The position numbers and the translations under genes are program-made. The notes under the pieces are model-generated. The model saw only the letters and a list, made by a program, of their open reading frames with translations, did no database searches and was not told the origin of the DNA. Shown here one piece after another: positions 1-9,008 of a stretch of DNA of 64,000 nucleotides (position 1 is the stretch's first letter; the number at the start of each line of letters is the position of its first letter). The DNA comes from Novosphingobium sp. ST904. GTDB taxonomy: Bacteria; Pseudomonadota; Alphaproteobacteria; Sphingomonadales; Sphingomonadaceae. Where the stretch lies: assembly GCF_001298105.1 (NCBI RefSeq), contig NZ_LGJH01000142.1:23803-87802 (forward strand), given 5' to 3'.

Positions 1-449
1 TGCCCCGGTGTCGTCAGCGGCGTGGAGAAGACATAGCCCGGGAGCGACGGGATCACGAGGTGGAACGCATCGGCAGGATCGCCGCCATAGGCCGCGGGGT
101 CGGTGAGCGGCCCGATGAGTTCGCGATAATCCCAGAAGGTCCAGGGCCAGCCGTGCGTGAGAATGAGCGGCGTCGGATTGGGGCCCTTCCCCTTCACATG
201 GATGAAGTGGATGGGGACGCCGTCCATCTCGGTCTTGAACTGCGGCCAGGCATTGATAGCATTTTCCTGGGTTCGCCAATCATAGCCGTCGAGCCAATAT
301 GCTACGAGCTCGCGCAGATAGTCGCCGTTGAATCCGTAGCGCCAGTCTTCGTTGGCGAAATCGGCAGCGAAGCGCGTCCGTTCGAGCCTGGCACGCAGGT
401 CCGCAAGCGCGTCGTCGCTTGCCCGAAATTCGAATGGCGTGACGTCCAT
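1..449 (-). CDS. Epoxide-hydrolase-like alpha/beta hydrolase (N-terminal part, runs off window)
   Basis: The first 149 codons of a leftward gene are visible; the rest lies beyond the window. The protein begins MDVTPFEFRASDD and shows the epoxide hydrolase N-terminal domain pattern (RLERTRFAADF, then DWRYGFNGDYL), followed by the alpha/beta-hydrolase oxyanion motif LILTHGWPW at about residue 100 and VIPSLPGY. Family members hydrolyse epoxides or related substrates in the cytoplasm using a nucleophile Asp, which would lie outside the window. The start codon is 20 bp after the DUF1330 gene stop, so it is the last visible gene of the leftward operon. The family call is firm; the substrate is unknown. 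Confidence 0.85.
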   Translation of the reverse strand, partial: MDVTPFEFRASDDALADLRARLERTRFAADFANEDWRYGFNGDYLRELVAYWLDGYDWRTQENAINAWPQFKTEMDGVPIHFIHVKGKGPNPTPLILTHGWPWTFWDYRELIGPLTDPAAYGGDPADAFHLVIPSLPGYVFSTPLTTPG

Positions 450-469
450 ATCCAGCTCCTTGCCGACCG

Positions 470-834
470 TCAGATTTCCCAGGGCGTCGTGACTTGCAGG
501 ACCGCTTCCACCAGAGTGTCGCTTCGCAGATGGAAGCCGGCCTTGAATTCAGGATCGTGCAGGATCGCGAAGAATCCCGCCTTGCTTGGATAGCGCACGA
601 GCCAGACCGCGTCCCAAGTCTGGTCCGGATCACCGACGAGAACATGTCCGCCCTTGCGAGATACATGAACTCGGCGCCATGCCGCGGACCGTGAAGCTTG
701 CAGTGCCGGACATAGGCTTCATATTCTTCCATTCCGCCCTCGCGAAAACGAAGCAGGTTTAGCATGTAGATGGGGCCGTCGTGATCGATGTCGGCAAGCG
801 CCTGAACGGCAGCGTCAGTAGGGTCGATAGCCAT
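470..834 (-). CDS. DUF1330-family protein, interrupted by a 1-nt frameshift
   Basis: The protein starts MAIDPTDAAVQALAD at 834 and reads DGPIYMLNLLRFREG, typical of small DUF1330 ferredoxin-like-fold proteins. Around 646-653 the frame changes: after FMYLARA the sense continues one frame over as GHVLVGDPDQTWDAVWLVR and ends LQVTTPWEI-stop. Restoring one G in the run at 646-653 gives a continuous protein of about 121 aa, the usual family length. DUF1330 members often sit among catabolic genes; the biochemical role is not established. It lies between an SDR and an epoxide-hydrolase-like gene in the same orientation. The lesion may be a sequencing error or a recent mutation. Confidence 0.8.
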
Positions 835-869
835 GGTGTTCACCTTTTTGATTAAGAAGCTGTCCGCGA

Positions 870-1619
870 TCAGGCGGAGGCGGCCCAACCGCCGTCGATG
901 ACGAGTTCGACGCCAGTGATGTAGCTCGCCTCGTCGGAAGCGAGGAACAAGGCGCCATTGGCGACATCGACCGGACGGCCAAGATCGCCCATCGGAATGC
1001 GGGCGCGTTGCAGCTGCTCCTGTTCTTCGGTGATCCCGGCCTGCGTTCGTGTCCGCATGGGCCCCGGGATGATCGTGTTGACGCGAACGCTATCCTTCAC
1101 CCATTCCATTGCCGCCACGCGCGTCATCGCGCCGATCGCGCCCTTCGTCGCCGAATAGCCAAGGCTCCCCGGCATGCCTCGCAGCGCCGTGAGGGAGCCG
1201 ACGTTCACCACCGCGCCGTTGCCGCTTTTGACGAGCTCCGCCCGGGCCGCCTGCATGCCGAGGAAGACGCTTGTCTGGTTGACCGCGATGACCTTGTTCC
1301 AGCCTTCCAGCCCCTGCTCCTCGATCGTGGCAAGCGGCGTGACCCCGACATTGTTGCACAGCGTCGTCAGCGATCCGAAGGCGGCGACGGTCGCGGCAAC
1401 CGCATTCGCCCAGCTCTCCGCGCTCGTAGCGTCGAGCCTGACGAAGCGGACATCGCCGCCGAACGCTCTGATTTCGGCGAGCGTTTCCTCCGCCAGGGGC
1501 TCATCGATATCGCCGATGACGACCTTGGCGCCTTCCTGGCAGAAGCGTGTCGCCTGCGCAGCGCCTAGTCCCGTGGCGGCCCCCGAGATCAAAGCCACCT
1601 TGCCTGTCATCCTGCCCAT
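870..1619 (-). CDS. SDR-family NAD(P)-dependent oxidoreductase (paralogue 1)
   Basis: A classical short-chain dehydrogenase of 249 aa. It has the cofactor motif SGAATGLGAAQ near the N-terminus, CNNVG in place of NNAG, a catalytic Ser in NVGSLTAL, YSATK as the Tyr-x-x-x-Lys catalytic pair, and the C-terminal ELVIDGGW. The ATG at 1619 is preferred over a GTG at 1622 because AGGAG lies six bases upstream of it. It is clearly paralogous to the SDRs at 8235-8987 and 9521-10261 (shared GLGAAQA, EGWNK/R, IPMGDLG). It probably interconverts a hydroxyl and a ketone on a cyclic substrate; the substrate is unknown. It lies 35 bp after the FAD monooxygenase stop. Confidence 0.93.
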   Translation of the reverse strand: MGRMTGKVALISGAATGLGAAQATRFCQEGAKVVIGDIDEPLAEETLAEIRAFGGDVRFVRLDATSAESWANAVAATVAAFGSLTTLCNNVGVTPLATIEEQGLEGWNKVIAVNQTSVFLGMQAARAELVKSGNGAVVNVGSLTALRGMPGSLGYSATKGAIGAMTRVAAMEWVKDSVRVNTIIPGPMRTRTQAGITEEQEQLQRARIPMGDLGRPVDVANGALFLASDEASYITGVELVIDGGWAASA

Positions 1620-1654
1620 CACACTCTCCTCTTCATTATCTTGTTATCGGTCGA

Positions 1655-2863
1655 TCAATCGATTGCCGCGGCGTAGGTAAGGCTTTCTCCCATGCTCCAG
1701 CGGTAGAGGAAAGCGGCGCGCATATCGTCGTCGCCAGCGACCTGTTCGAGATGATCCATCGCCGCCGAGCGCTTGCCGAGATCGGTTTCCTCGTTTCGCT
1801 CCTTGTTCTCTACCGACACGCGCTGAACCCATTCCCAATTGGTCTTGCGGCGTTGACGGTCGTACTGGTCTAGAATGGCATCGTCCGCCCCATCGAGCCA
1901 GACCGAAGCGAATTTCTCGATCAAATTAAAGGCGTCGTGAACCCCGCAGTTCAGCCCCTGCCCGCCAATCGGATTGTTCAGGTGCGCAGCATCGCCCGCC
2001 AGAACGACACGTCCCTTCCGGTAGGTGTCCGCGACGCGCTGGTGAACATTGTAGATTGTCGCAGTTTCGATCGCGTAGGGCACATCTGACGGCCGAACCG
2101 ACTGCAGACGGGCCTGCAGCGAGGCGGGCGTCATCACAGTCTCGGGATCATCGCCCGGATCAACCCGGCTGACGATCCGGTAAAGCCAGTCGTCCTTGCC
2201 CGGCCCGTATGGCACGCGGATCACCAGCCGCCAGTCGGGACCGTTGGCCCGATAATCGAGCCGGCCGTGCTCGGGCTCGAAATCGTGCCGGGTCGTAATC
2301 ATGAGGAAGCGGTCGGGAAAGGTATAGCCGCCGAACCCGATGTCCTGGCTGATGCGCGTCGGACTGCTCCCGCCGTCGCATCCCAGAAGCCAGTCCGTGC
2401 GGATCGATGTGGCCATGCCGCCGATCTCGACCGCGATGTCGACTCCATTTTGAACCTGCGTGACCCCAGTGACCCGGTGGTTGAATAGAAACTCGCAGTC
2501 CTGGTCTTTTAGGAGCTCGTAGCCGGCATGGGTGAACCAGTTTTGCGCTGCGGAAATCGAGTATCCATGGCCGTAGCGCCGGGCCATCACATCGAGATCG
2601 ATCGTCACCGACCGTCCCAGACCTGCATCGGTGAAGCGAAAAGTGCGATCGCGTGTGCCGCCCTCGAGCAGCTTATCGATAAACCCGATACTCTCGAGCA
2701 TCTCGACCGAGGGGGGATGATAATAGGTTGCGCGAAGGTCCTGGCAGACGGTGGAACCGGCTTCCAGAATCGTAACGGGAATTCCGCGGCGGCAGAGGCC
2801 GAGCGCCGTGATCAGGCCGACCGGCCCTGCCCCACTGATATAGACTCGCTTCTTGTTCTGCAT
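1655..2863 (-). CDS. FAD-dependent aromatic-ring-type monooxygenase (class A flavoprotein)
   Basis: About 402 aa. The N-terminal dinucleotide-binding motif GAGPVG is at residues 11-16 and the C-terminal FAD motif GDAAHLNNPIGGQG near residue 285, the hallmark of PHBH/UbiH/MhpA-type single-component hydroxylases. The family inserts one oxygen atom using NAD(P)H and C4a-hydroperoxyflavin. An in-frame ATG at 2881 would add six residues (MRDELN); neither start has a convincing Shine-Dalgarno, and I prefer 2863 because the conserved fold begins there. It is embedded in a leftward operon between an E2-like acyltransferase gene and an SDR, which suggests it hydroxylates, or oxidises in Baeyer-Villiger fashion, an intermediate of the same pathway. 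The substrate cannot be read from sequence. Confidence 0.9.
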   Translation of the reverse strand: MQNKKRVYISGAGPVGLITALGLCRRGIPVTILEAGSTVCQDLRATYYHPPSVEMLESIGFIDKLLEGGTRDRTFRFTDAGLGRSVTIDLDVMARRYGHGYSISAAQNWFTHAGYELLKDQDCEFLFNHRVTGVTQVQNGVDIAVEIGGMATSIRTDWLLGCDGGSSPTRISQDIGFGGYTFPDRFLMITTRHDFEPEHGRLDYRANGPDWRLVIRVPYGPGKDDWLYRIVSRVDPGDDPETVMTPASLQARLQSVRPSDVPYAIETATIYNVHQRVADTYRKGRVVLAGDAAHLNNPIGGQGLNCGVHDAFNLIEKFASVWLDGADDAILDQYDRQRRKTNWEWVQRVSVENKERNEETDLGKRSAAMDHLEQVAGDDDMRAAFLYRWSMGESLTYAAAID

Positions 2864-2890
2864 ATTTAGTTCGTCTCGCATGCCAAAGGT

Positions 2891-3634
2891 TCAGCCCAGG
2901 AATTCGGGCTTCTCCATGAGATTCTTAAAATGTCCCAGATAGGCCGCGACTGGTCCCGCGGAGAGCGCGCGATGATCGAACGCCAGGCAGAAATTGGCCA
3001 TTGGTGTCGACCGGATGATGCCATTGGAATCGACGATCGGCGTCTCGATCGCGGCCGCCACGAAAAAATGGGCCACGGCAGGCAGGATGCTCATCGCGGA
3101 GAAGAAGTTGACCGGCGCGATCATCCCAATATTCGAGATACCGATATTGGGCGTCTGCGACATGATCTTGAAGGTAGCGAGCGAGTCCTTCTCGTCCACC
3201 CCACCCGAGCGGACACGCGCGACCTCGGCCTGCATTTCCGCGGCGATTTCTGCGAGCGATTTGGCGCTCGCCTTCCGGATCAGAAGCGGAAAGGCCGAAC
3301 CGTCGACCATGACGGGACCTTGGACCGCGATCGCGTCCGGATTGGGCACGATCAACCGGTTGCGCCCGCCTTCCGCGAACATCGCCGCCATCATCGGGTG
3401 ATCGCGCGCGGCCTGCGCGACAGCCTTCTGGATGATGTTCATTGCCGATACGGGAACATCGTGTTTTCGCGCATAGTCCTGGCGAAATCGTTCGGACGGC
3501 GCCATGTCGATGCCGATCCCGACGTGGACGACGGGCGTTTCGCGCCAGTTGGCTTCGAACACATCGCCGACCACCTTCTGGAGCCCGGTGATCTCGTGCA
3601 TGCTTGTCGCCGTCGGCGCGCTGTCTTTCGTCAT
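2891..3634 (-). CDS. Stand-alone 2-oxoacid dehydrogenase E2-like acyltransferase domain
   Basis: 247 aa from ATG 3634 (MTKDSAPTATSMHE), 10 bp after the upstream MBL gene stop. The whole protein aligns with the catalytic (CAT-like) domain of dihydrolipoamide acyltransferases: TPNIGISNIGM, and near the C-terminus FDHRALSAGPVAAYL, which corresponds to the E2 signature DHRxxDG. There is no lipoyl domain and no peripheral-subunit-binding domain. The general-base His is kept, but the Asp position of DHRxxDG reads Ser, so normal E2 chemistry is doubtful. It may act as an acyltransferase on another thiol, or have a structural or hydrolytic role in the pathway. Longer upstream reading is shadow of the MBL gene. 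Confidence 0.85.
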   Translation of the reverse strand: MTKDSAPTATSMHEITGLQKVVGDVFEANWRETPVVHVGIGIDMAPSERFRQDYARKHDVPVSAMNIIQKAVAQAARDHPMMAAMFAEGGRNRLIVPNPDAIAVQGPVMVDGSAFPLLIRKASAKSLAEIAAEMQAEVARVRSGGVDEKDSLATFKIMSQTPNIGISNIGMIAPVNFFSAMSILPAVAHFFVAAAIETPIVDSNGIIRSTPMANFCLAFDHRALSAGPVAAYLGHFKNLMEKPEFLG

Positions 3635-3644
3635 CGCCCGCGCC

Positions 3645-4505
3645 TCAGGGTGCGTTGACCGGCGGAATTTCCCGCATGGCCACTTTGGTCGAATTGCCGA
3701 GCAGGAAGCCGTCGAGCACATCGACGGTTTCAGGATAGTCACGCTCGATACGCTTCGCGAGATCGGCAGAATCTGTCGCTTCGGCGAGATGCTTCTCGAA
3801 ACCGAGAATATAGTCGCGGGTGTAGTTCCACGAGGTAATGTCGTCGGGCAGATGCGGCCGCTTGTGGCCCGCAACGATGACTTCGGGGTCGAGCGATTTG
3901 ATCTGGTCGAGCGCCTTCAGCCAGGCACCGCGATGTTCCTCAAAATGCTCGCCGAACCAGAGATGCACTTCGTTGAACAGGACGTCGCTCGCAACCAGCG
4001 TCTTGAGCTGGGGGACCCAGATCATCGTGATGCGGTTGGCATCGCCCGGGACGGGCCCGACCAGTTCGATACGCTCGTCCTCGAGCATGACATGGTCGAG
4101 GTCCCAGGGTTTCGGGATGGCGACGTAGCGCGGTGCGAGCTTCCCGATCTTTTCCTGCCACCGGTCAAGACCCCGCGGCGCGTCGACGAGGATGTCCTCG
4201 ACGACCGATGGATGGGCGATCGCGACCGCGTTGGGAAATGTATCGAGCAGCAGGTCGAGGCCGAAGAAATGATCGGGATGATCGTGGGTGATGATGATCT
4301 TTTCCAGATCTTTGCCGGTCTCCAGGATGTCCCCGATCAACCGATGCGTGTCGGCGCGCGAAAAGGGCGCATCGACGAGGATCATCGACCGCTCGCCCTT
4401 GATGAGCGCATGGTTGGTATGGAGGCTGCTCGCGCGGGTGGTGACGATCTCGATCTCGAGATTAGTGCCCAGGCGCGTAACGATATTCGGGGCGTTATTG
4501 GTCAT
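3645..4505 (-). CDS. Metallo-beta-lactamase-fold hydrolase
   Basis: 286 aa. It contains the dinuclear metal site motif THDHPDH (HxHxDH) at about residue 80, a later Asp in VASDVLF and a His in VAGHKRPH, as in MBL-fold hydrolases. Family members cleave esters, thioesters, lactones or amides. Its start overlaps the stop of the upstream SDR gene by four bases (ATGA at 4502-4505), which points to translational coupling. Next to the E2-like gene it could be the lactonase or thioesterase step of the pathway; that is inference. No signal peptide is visible, so it is likely cytoplasmic. Confidence 0.9.
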   Translation of the reverse strand: MTNNAPNIVTRLGTNLEIEIVTTRASSLHTNHALIKGERSMILVDAPFSRADTHRLIGDILETGKDLEKIIITHDHPDHFFGLDLLLDTFPNAVAIAHPSVVEDILVDAPRGLDRWQEKIGKLAPRYVAIPKPWDLDHVMLEDERIELVGPVPGDANRITMIWVPQLKTLVASDVLFNEVHLWFGEHFEEHRGAWLKALDQIKSLDPEVIVAGHKRPHLPDDITSWNYTRDYILGFEKHLAEATDSADLAKRIERDYPETVDVLDGFLLGNSTKVAMREIPPVNAP

Positions 4506-5284
4506 AGTCCATTCTCCTGAGCGAGATAGTGAGCGGCAACGCCTCCGTCGGCGGCTATGTTTGCACCGCGGACCCAGGCGGAAGCACCGGAAAGCAGGAA
4601 GGCGATCACAGGCGCGATGTCGGCGGGCGTGCCAGAGCGCTCGACGATGTCGGCATCCTTTTGCGTCCGCTCGCCCATGACACCCGCGAAGGCATCGAGG
4701 AGCGGCGTCGAGACGGCGGCGGGCGAGACGCAGTTCATGCGGATGCTGCGGTCGACCCAAGCCCGGCGTTGCCTTAGGGTCCAGGCAAGTAGCGTTTCCT
4801 TGGTGAGAAAATAGGAGCGTCCCGGCTGCTCGTCGATCCGGTGCTTCTCGACGAAGGCATCGACCTTGCCGAAACTCAAATCGAGCGCTTCGGTGATTTG
4901 CGCTACCGATTGCTGCCAGTGAAACGCTGCGATCGACGACATGTTGACGATCGCCGATCCATTGGAGAGCCGCGGGAGCACCGCGTTGGTGAAGGCCATC
5001 GTACCCACGAGATTGACTCGGATGACCTGCGCGGCAGGCACCGTCGGCGCGAGGCCTGCAACATTGGCGAGGCCATCGAGTTTTGTGGGGAGACGGGCCA
5101 CCGCCTCGTCAATGGACTTGCGCGACGACAGATCGATCGAAACATGCTCGTGCGCATTATCGGACGGGCGGATGTCGAGCCCGATAACATGGGCGCCGTG
5201 CGCCCGCAGATAGTCGACCGTCGCGGCCCCGATACCCGATGCGCTTCCGGTTACTGCCAGGGCTTTTCCCTTGAGATCGAACAT
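4502..5284 (-). CDS. 3alpha-hydroxysteroid dehydrogenase-like SDR
   Basis: 260 aa SDR with the cofactor motif TGSASGIGAAT, NVAG, catalytic Ser in NMSSIAA and a Tyr-x-x-x-Lys site in SYFLTK. The short N-terminal half and the insertion between the serine and tyrosine motifs resemble Comamonas testosteroni 3alpha-HSD and coniferyl-alcohol dehydrogenases rather than the 250-aa SDR trio elsewhere in the cluster. GGGGA precedes ATG 5284 at a suitable distance. It is the first gene of the leftward operon; its stop overlaps the MBL start. Likely role: NAD(P)-linked oxidation of a secondary alcohol. Confidence 0.9.
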   Translation of the reverse strand: MFDLKGKALAVTGSASGIGAATVDYLRAHGAHVIGLDIRPSDNAHEHVSIDLSSRKSIDEAVARLPTKLDGLANVAGLAPTVPAAQVIRVNLVGTMAFTNAVLPRLSNGSAIVNMSSIAAFHWQQSVAQITEALDLSFGKVDAFVEKHRIDEQPGRSYFLTKETLLAWTLRQRRAWVDRSIRMNCVSPAAVSTPLLDAFAGVMGERTQKDADIVERSGTPADIAPVIAFLLSGASAWVRGANIAADGGVAAHYLAQENGL

Positions 5285-5377
5285 AAAATCCCCTGTTGGT
5301 TGGACGATCAGTTTGCGTCGCTTACCCTTCGCTGTCTTTGCGCAGGCGGCGGCAAATCTTGTCTTTTCCGGCAGATG

Positions 5378-5414
5378 GCCACGCCGCCGGAATCCGGATA
5401 TCCGGCGGCGTGGC
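5378..5414 (-). terminator. Strong 14-bp perfect hairpin downstream of the TonB receptor gene
   Basis: GCCACGCCGCCGGA (5378-5391) and TCCGGCGGCGTGGC (5401-5414) are perfect reverse complements around a 9-base loop. The hairpin follows the stop of the leftward TonB receptor gene (5435) by 20 bp and precedes the SDR start at 5284. No U-run follows on the leftward transcript, so it may attenuate, or protect the receptor 3' end, rather than stop transcription fully. Confidence 0.7.
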
Positions 5415-5434
5415 AGCCCCGAGGGGCCGGGAGG

Positions 5435-7927
5435 TCAGAAGCGAAAGCTCGTCCGGACGCCGTAGGTCCGCGGCATGGCCGCGTAGCGAACCGTCGTGTC
5501 GTAAAGCAGCGCGACGTTGGTCCAGTAGAATTCGTTGGTCAGGTTCTTGACCCACGCTTGGACCGACCATTGGCCGTCGGACGACGAGAGGCCAATTCGC
5601 GCATCGACCGTCGTGAAGGGCTTCAGACGCCCGACCGACAGCGTGACGGCGTCATGACCGATCACAGCCTGCGCGCGGCTGTTGTATGCCATGCTCGCGC
5701 CCAGATCGAGATTGACGTCGGGTGTCAGCGGCCGGGTGTAGCTTGCGCCAGCCGAAGCATTCCATTTGGGCGTGTAGGGCAGCATGTCGCCGGCAAAATC
5801 ACCGACGTCACCAAACAGGTTTATCCCGGTGAAACGTTTGATCTTGCCATCAAGATAGGTGAGCGAGCCATTGAGATTAAGACCGTCGACCGGTTGCCAA
5901 GCCAAAGTCGCCTCGGCGCCCTTGATCGTCGATTTCGGTATGTTGGTCAGCGCGAAGACGGTGCCGAAAACCGGCTCGGCGAAACCGCTTTTGAGCTGCT
6001 TCCCGCGATAGTCGTAGTAGAAGGCGGCGCCGGTCAGATTGAGCGAGCGATCGAACAATTTCTGCTTGAACCCGATTTCATAAGCCAACACCGATTCCTG
6101 CGTGACCGGACGGATCTGGTTGGTGCTCGAGGCGGAAATCGAGGGATAGCCGCCCGATTTATACCCCTTGGTGACATTGGCATAAACGAGCGTGTCGGAA
6201 TTGGGCTTGAAGTCCACGCCCGCTTTCCAAGAGACATTGTCTTCGCGCAAATGTGTATCCAGGAGCCCCGGCAAGTAGCTGTCGGGGGTGATGATCGGAT
6301 TGCCGCTCGCATCGGTCTTTGGTGCCTGGATCAGCGTACAGGCCCCGGGTTCGAGCGGAGGAGCGGCGGGCAGGCCCGCCGAGCTGCGCAGTGCGCCGAT
6401 GATGCCGTTGAACAGCACGCGCTGCGCATCGTCGCCCCAGACGGGATCAAAATTATTGTCGTAGGTACAGCCGATGAAGCGGCGGTCCGAATTGGTGTAG
6501 CGCGCGCCGGCCTTGAGGGTCAGCGTTTCGGTCACGTCGAAATCGACATTGCCGAAAAGCGCCCAATTCTCGACGCGCTGATCGCTGAAGTCGCCCGCGC
6601 GCGAAAAATGGGTGCCGAACGATGCCGTGCTGGCGCCATAGGCCAGGAGATTGCGTTCGACGACCTTGCTGTTCTGATAGTTGCCGCCGACGGTGAAGCG
6701 GAGCGTGTTTGACGCGTCGTTTGCGAGACGCATTTCTTGGCTCCAGTCGCGGATTTTGCCGATATTGGCGACAATGTCATAATTGTTGATCGCGACACCG
6801 TCATCGCCGGCGATCCCGTTGCGCTTGAGATGCGCATAGGCCGTGATCGACGTCAGCGTGAGGTCGTCGCTGAGATTATAATCGGCGCGCAGCGAGGACT
6901 GCCACATCGTGTCGCGTTTACGCGGCGTAATGTTCTGATTGCTTCCATCGGCGATGACCGATGTCCAGTCGGCAGCGCGCGCATTGTTCGGCGCGAGCGG
7001 CGTGGCGATCAGTTCAGGGGGCGTGAAGCCAAGGCCGTCGGGGCCGGAGGTGAGGTTCGGACGGAAGAAGATGAATTGTCCTGCTTGCGGTTGGCCGCGG
7101 TCGAGCCAGCCATTCGCATTGAACTGGACTTTGAGCCGATCGGTCGGCTCCCAGTCGAGAAGAATGCGGCCGACATATTCGCGGCGGCGGCCGAGCGTGT
7201 CGCCCGGACGCGCATAATAGGACAGCTGCCAGCCGTCCATATAAGCGGCCTTGACCGCCACGCGGCCTTTCAGCGTGCTCGTGATTGGTCCGCTGATGAA
7301 GGCGGTCGCCTCGATCTGGTTGAAGCGCCCATATTCGAAATCGAGCCCCGTCTCGAGCCGGTCGGTCGGCTTGTTCGCGATGTAGTTGATCGCGCCGCCG
7401 GTCGAATTCTGGCCGAACAGAATCCCTTGCGGTCCCTTAAGCACTTCGACGCGTTCGACATCGAGGCCCACTGCCAGCGACGTCAGCGCGGTATAGCTGT
7501 AGGGAACCTGGTCCATATAGACGCTGACCGCGGGCGCGCCAGAAAGCGCCGAATCGAAATAGCCAACGCCGCGCAGTGTAAAGACCGGCGTGTTGAATGC
7601 AGACCGGGCAAATGTGAGTCCGGGGACCACCTTCGTCAGATCCGCTACGTTCGTAATGCCCTGGGCGCGGAGGTCGTCGCCGCTGACGGCCGAGATCGCT
7701 AGACCGACGCGGTTGATCGATTCCGACCGCTTGGTCGCGGTGACGACGATATCACCGATGCTCGGTCCCGATGTATCCTCTTGCGGCGCTTCGGCCTGCT
7801 GTACGGTCTCGTCCTGTGCCTGGTTCTCGACTGCCGGCGCGTCCTGCGCGGCTGCCGGGAGTGCAATGCCCGCAACGCTGACAGAAGCCAGCAGGCCGAA
7901 TGCGCGACGCGTGCCTTTCAAGTTCAT
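5435..7927 (-). CDS. TonB-dependent outer-membrane receptor
   Basis: 830 aa. A signal peptide (MNLKGTRRAFGLLASVSV, cleavage after LPAAAQ) is followed by a TonB box/plug region (IGDIVVTATKRSES), plug motifs LTKVVPGLTF, FTLRGVG and VLKGPQGILFGQNSTGG, then the beta-barrel, ending in the aromatic terminus SFRF expected for outer-membrane insertion. It would import a scarce or bulky substrate across the outer membrane using TonB/ExbBD energy. It is transcribed in the same direction as the catabolic operon and divergently from SDR 8235-8987, so the substrate is probably the compound degraded here rather than iron. This is a context-based inference; the plug-and-barrel family is typical of sphingomonad catabolic loci. 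Confidence 0.95.
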   Translation of the reverse strand: MNLKGTRRAFGLLASVSVAGIALPAAAQDAPAVENQAQDETVQQAEAPQEDTSGPSIGDIVVTATKRSESINRVGLAISAVSGDDLRAQGITNVADLTKVVPGLTFARSAFNTPVFTLRGVGYFDSALSGAPAVSVYMDQVPYSYTALTSLAVGLDVERVEVLKGPQGILFGQNSTGGAINYIANKPTDRLETGLDFEYGRFNQIEATAFISGPITSTLKGRVAVKAAYMDGWQLSYYARPGDTLGRRREYVGRILLDWEPTDRLKVQFNANGWLDRGQPQAGQFIFFRPNLTSGPDGLGFTPPELIATPLAPNNARAADWTSVIADGSNQNITPRKRDTMWQSSLRADYNLSDDLTLTSITAYAHLKRNGIAGDDGVAINNYDIVANIGKIRDWSQEMRLANDASNTLRFTVGGNYQNSKVVERNLLAYGASTASFGTHFSRAGDFSDQRVENWALFGNVDFDVTETLTLKAGARYTNSDRRFIGCTYDNNFDPVWGDDAQRVLFNGIIGALRSSAGLPAAPPLEPGACTLIQAPKTDASGNPIITPDSYLPGLLDTHLREDNVSWKAGVDFKPNSDTLVYANVTKGYKSGGYPSISASSTNQIRPVTQESVLAYEIGFKQKLFDRSLNLTGAAFYYDYRGKQLKSGFAEPVFGTVFALTNIPKSTIKGAEATLAWQPVDGLNLNGSLTYLDGKIKRFTGINLFGDVGDFAGDMLPYTPKWNASAGASYTRPLTPDVNLDLGASMAYNSRAQAVIGHDAVTLSVGRLKPFTTVDARIGLSSSDGQWSVQAWVKNLTNEFYWTNVALLYDTTVRYAAMPRTYGVRTSFRF

Positions 7928-8234
7928 CTCTCATCCCCTTCTCATGCCGTGGCACGATGTTTGATCAACGAGCGTCGCGGCGCCAGTCCAAGGGCCAATT
8001 ACCGCTACGCTTTGCTGCGCTTCCCGAGTTACGTTTCGGCGCCCTCACTGTTTGAACCCTGGCAGATGCGCGATCTTTGCACCCACGGCCGGAAAGATGT
8101 GCGGTCCCGGCGCTCAGGGAATTTCGGGCCCGTTCGCGCTTGTTCTTGCCCAAACAACGGCTTCTATCACTCGCACCGCCCGGCCGAGATCTCACCAACG
8201 AGACATTGGGCGCGGGTCAGACAGGAGAGGATCA
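7928..8234. promoter_or_regulatory. Divergent intergenic region between TonB receptor and SDR operon
   Basis: 307 bp without a credible gene separate the leftward receptor gene and the rightward SDR set. Promoters for both must lie here. I see no strong inverted repeat. The rightward SDR has a good Shine-Dalgarno (AGGAGAGG) just before 8235. Confidence 0.5.
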
Positions 8235-8987
8235 ATGGGCAATCGACTTGCGGGAAAAGTCGCGGTCATTACCGGAGGCGCGAGTGGCCTCGGTGCCGCG
8301 CAGGCTAAACTATTCGCGCGCGAAGGCGCCCGCGTCGTGATCGCCGACCTTCAGGAGGATCAAGGCGAAGCCATTGCCGACGCGATCCGCGATGCAGGCG
8401 GACAGGCTTGCTCCGTCCGGCATGATGTCTCGAGCGAGGCGAGCTGGCGCGTTCTGATGGACGAGACCCGCAAGCAATTCGGCCCGCTTTCGATCCTTTC
8501 CAACACCGCTGGTGTCATCCACCCGGGCGCTGCCACCGAAGAAAGCCTCGAAGGCTGGAACAAGATTATCTCGGTGAACCAGACAGGGACGTTCCTGGGG
8601 ATGCGCGCCGCCCTGCCCGTGATGGCGGCAAACGGCGGCGGTTCAATCGTGAATATCAGTTCGCTGCTCGGCCTCCTCGGGTTTCCAGGAATGATCGCCT
8701 ACAGCGCAAGCAAGGGCGCGATCCGGACGATGACCAAGGCGGTCGCGATGGAATGCGTCAGCAACAATATTCGCGTGAACACGATCGTGCCGGGCGCAAT
8801 GCAAACACCGATCCAGGCCAATGTCACGGCAGAAGCCGATGCGTGGCAGCGCTCGAAAATCCCCATGGGCGACCTTGGCGAGCCCGACGATATCGCCTTC
8901 GGCGCCCTCTATCTCTCTTCCGACGAAGCCAAATATGTCACCGGCGCCGAACTGGTGATCGATGGCGGCTGGTCGGTGAGCGCATAA
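8235..8987 (+). CDS. SDR-family NAD(P)-dependent oxidoreductase (paralogue 2)
   Basis: 250 aa. The start is ATG 8235, preceded by AGGAGAGG; upstream in-frame codons have no ribosome-binding site. Motifs: TGGASGLGAAQA (cofactor), NTAG, Ser in NISSLLG, YSASK, and ELVIDGGW near the C-terminus. Close paralogue of the SDRs at 870-1619 and 9521-10261. It opens a three-gene rightward operon (SDR, NTF2-like, SDR), 21 bp before the next gene. The three similar enzymes suggest successive alcohol/ketone steps or stereochemically distinct hydroxyls on one molecule. Confidence 0.93.
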   Translation: MGNRLAGKVAVITGGASGLGAAQAKLFAREGARVVIADLQEDQGEAIADAIRDAGGQACSVRHDVSSEASWRVLMDETRKQFGPLSILSNTAGVIHPGAATEESLEGWNKIISVNQTGTFLGMRAALPVMAANGGGSIVNISSLLGLLGFPGMIAYSASKGAIRTMTKAVAMECVSNNIRVNTIVPGAMQTPIQANVTAEADAWQRSKIPMGDLGEPDDIAFGALYLSSDEAKYVTGAELVIDGGWSVSA

Positions 8988-9008
8988 CCCCGCAAGAAAG
9001 GATAATAA

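Noticed and set aside
4841..6712. Rightward 623-codon open frame
   Set aside because: Antisense to the SDR and TonB receptor genes, Arg/Asp-rich composition, no motif. A typical shadow frame in GC-rich coding DNA.
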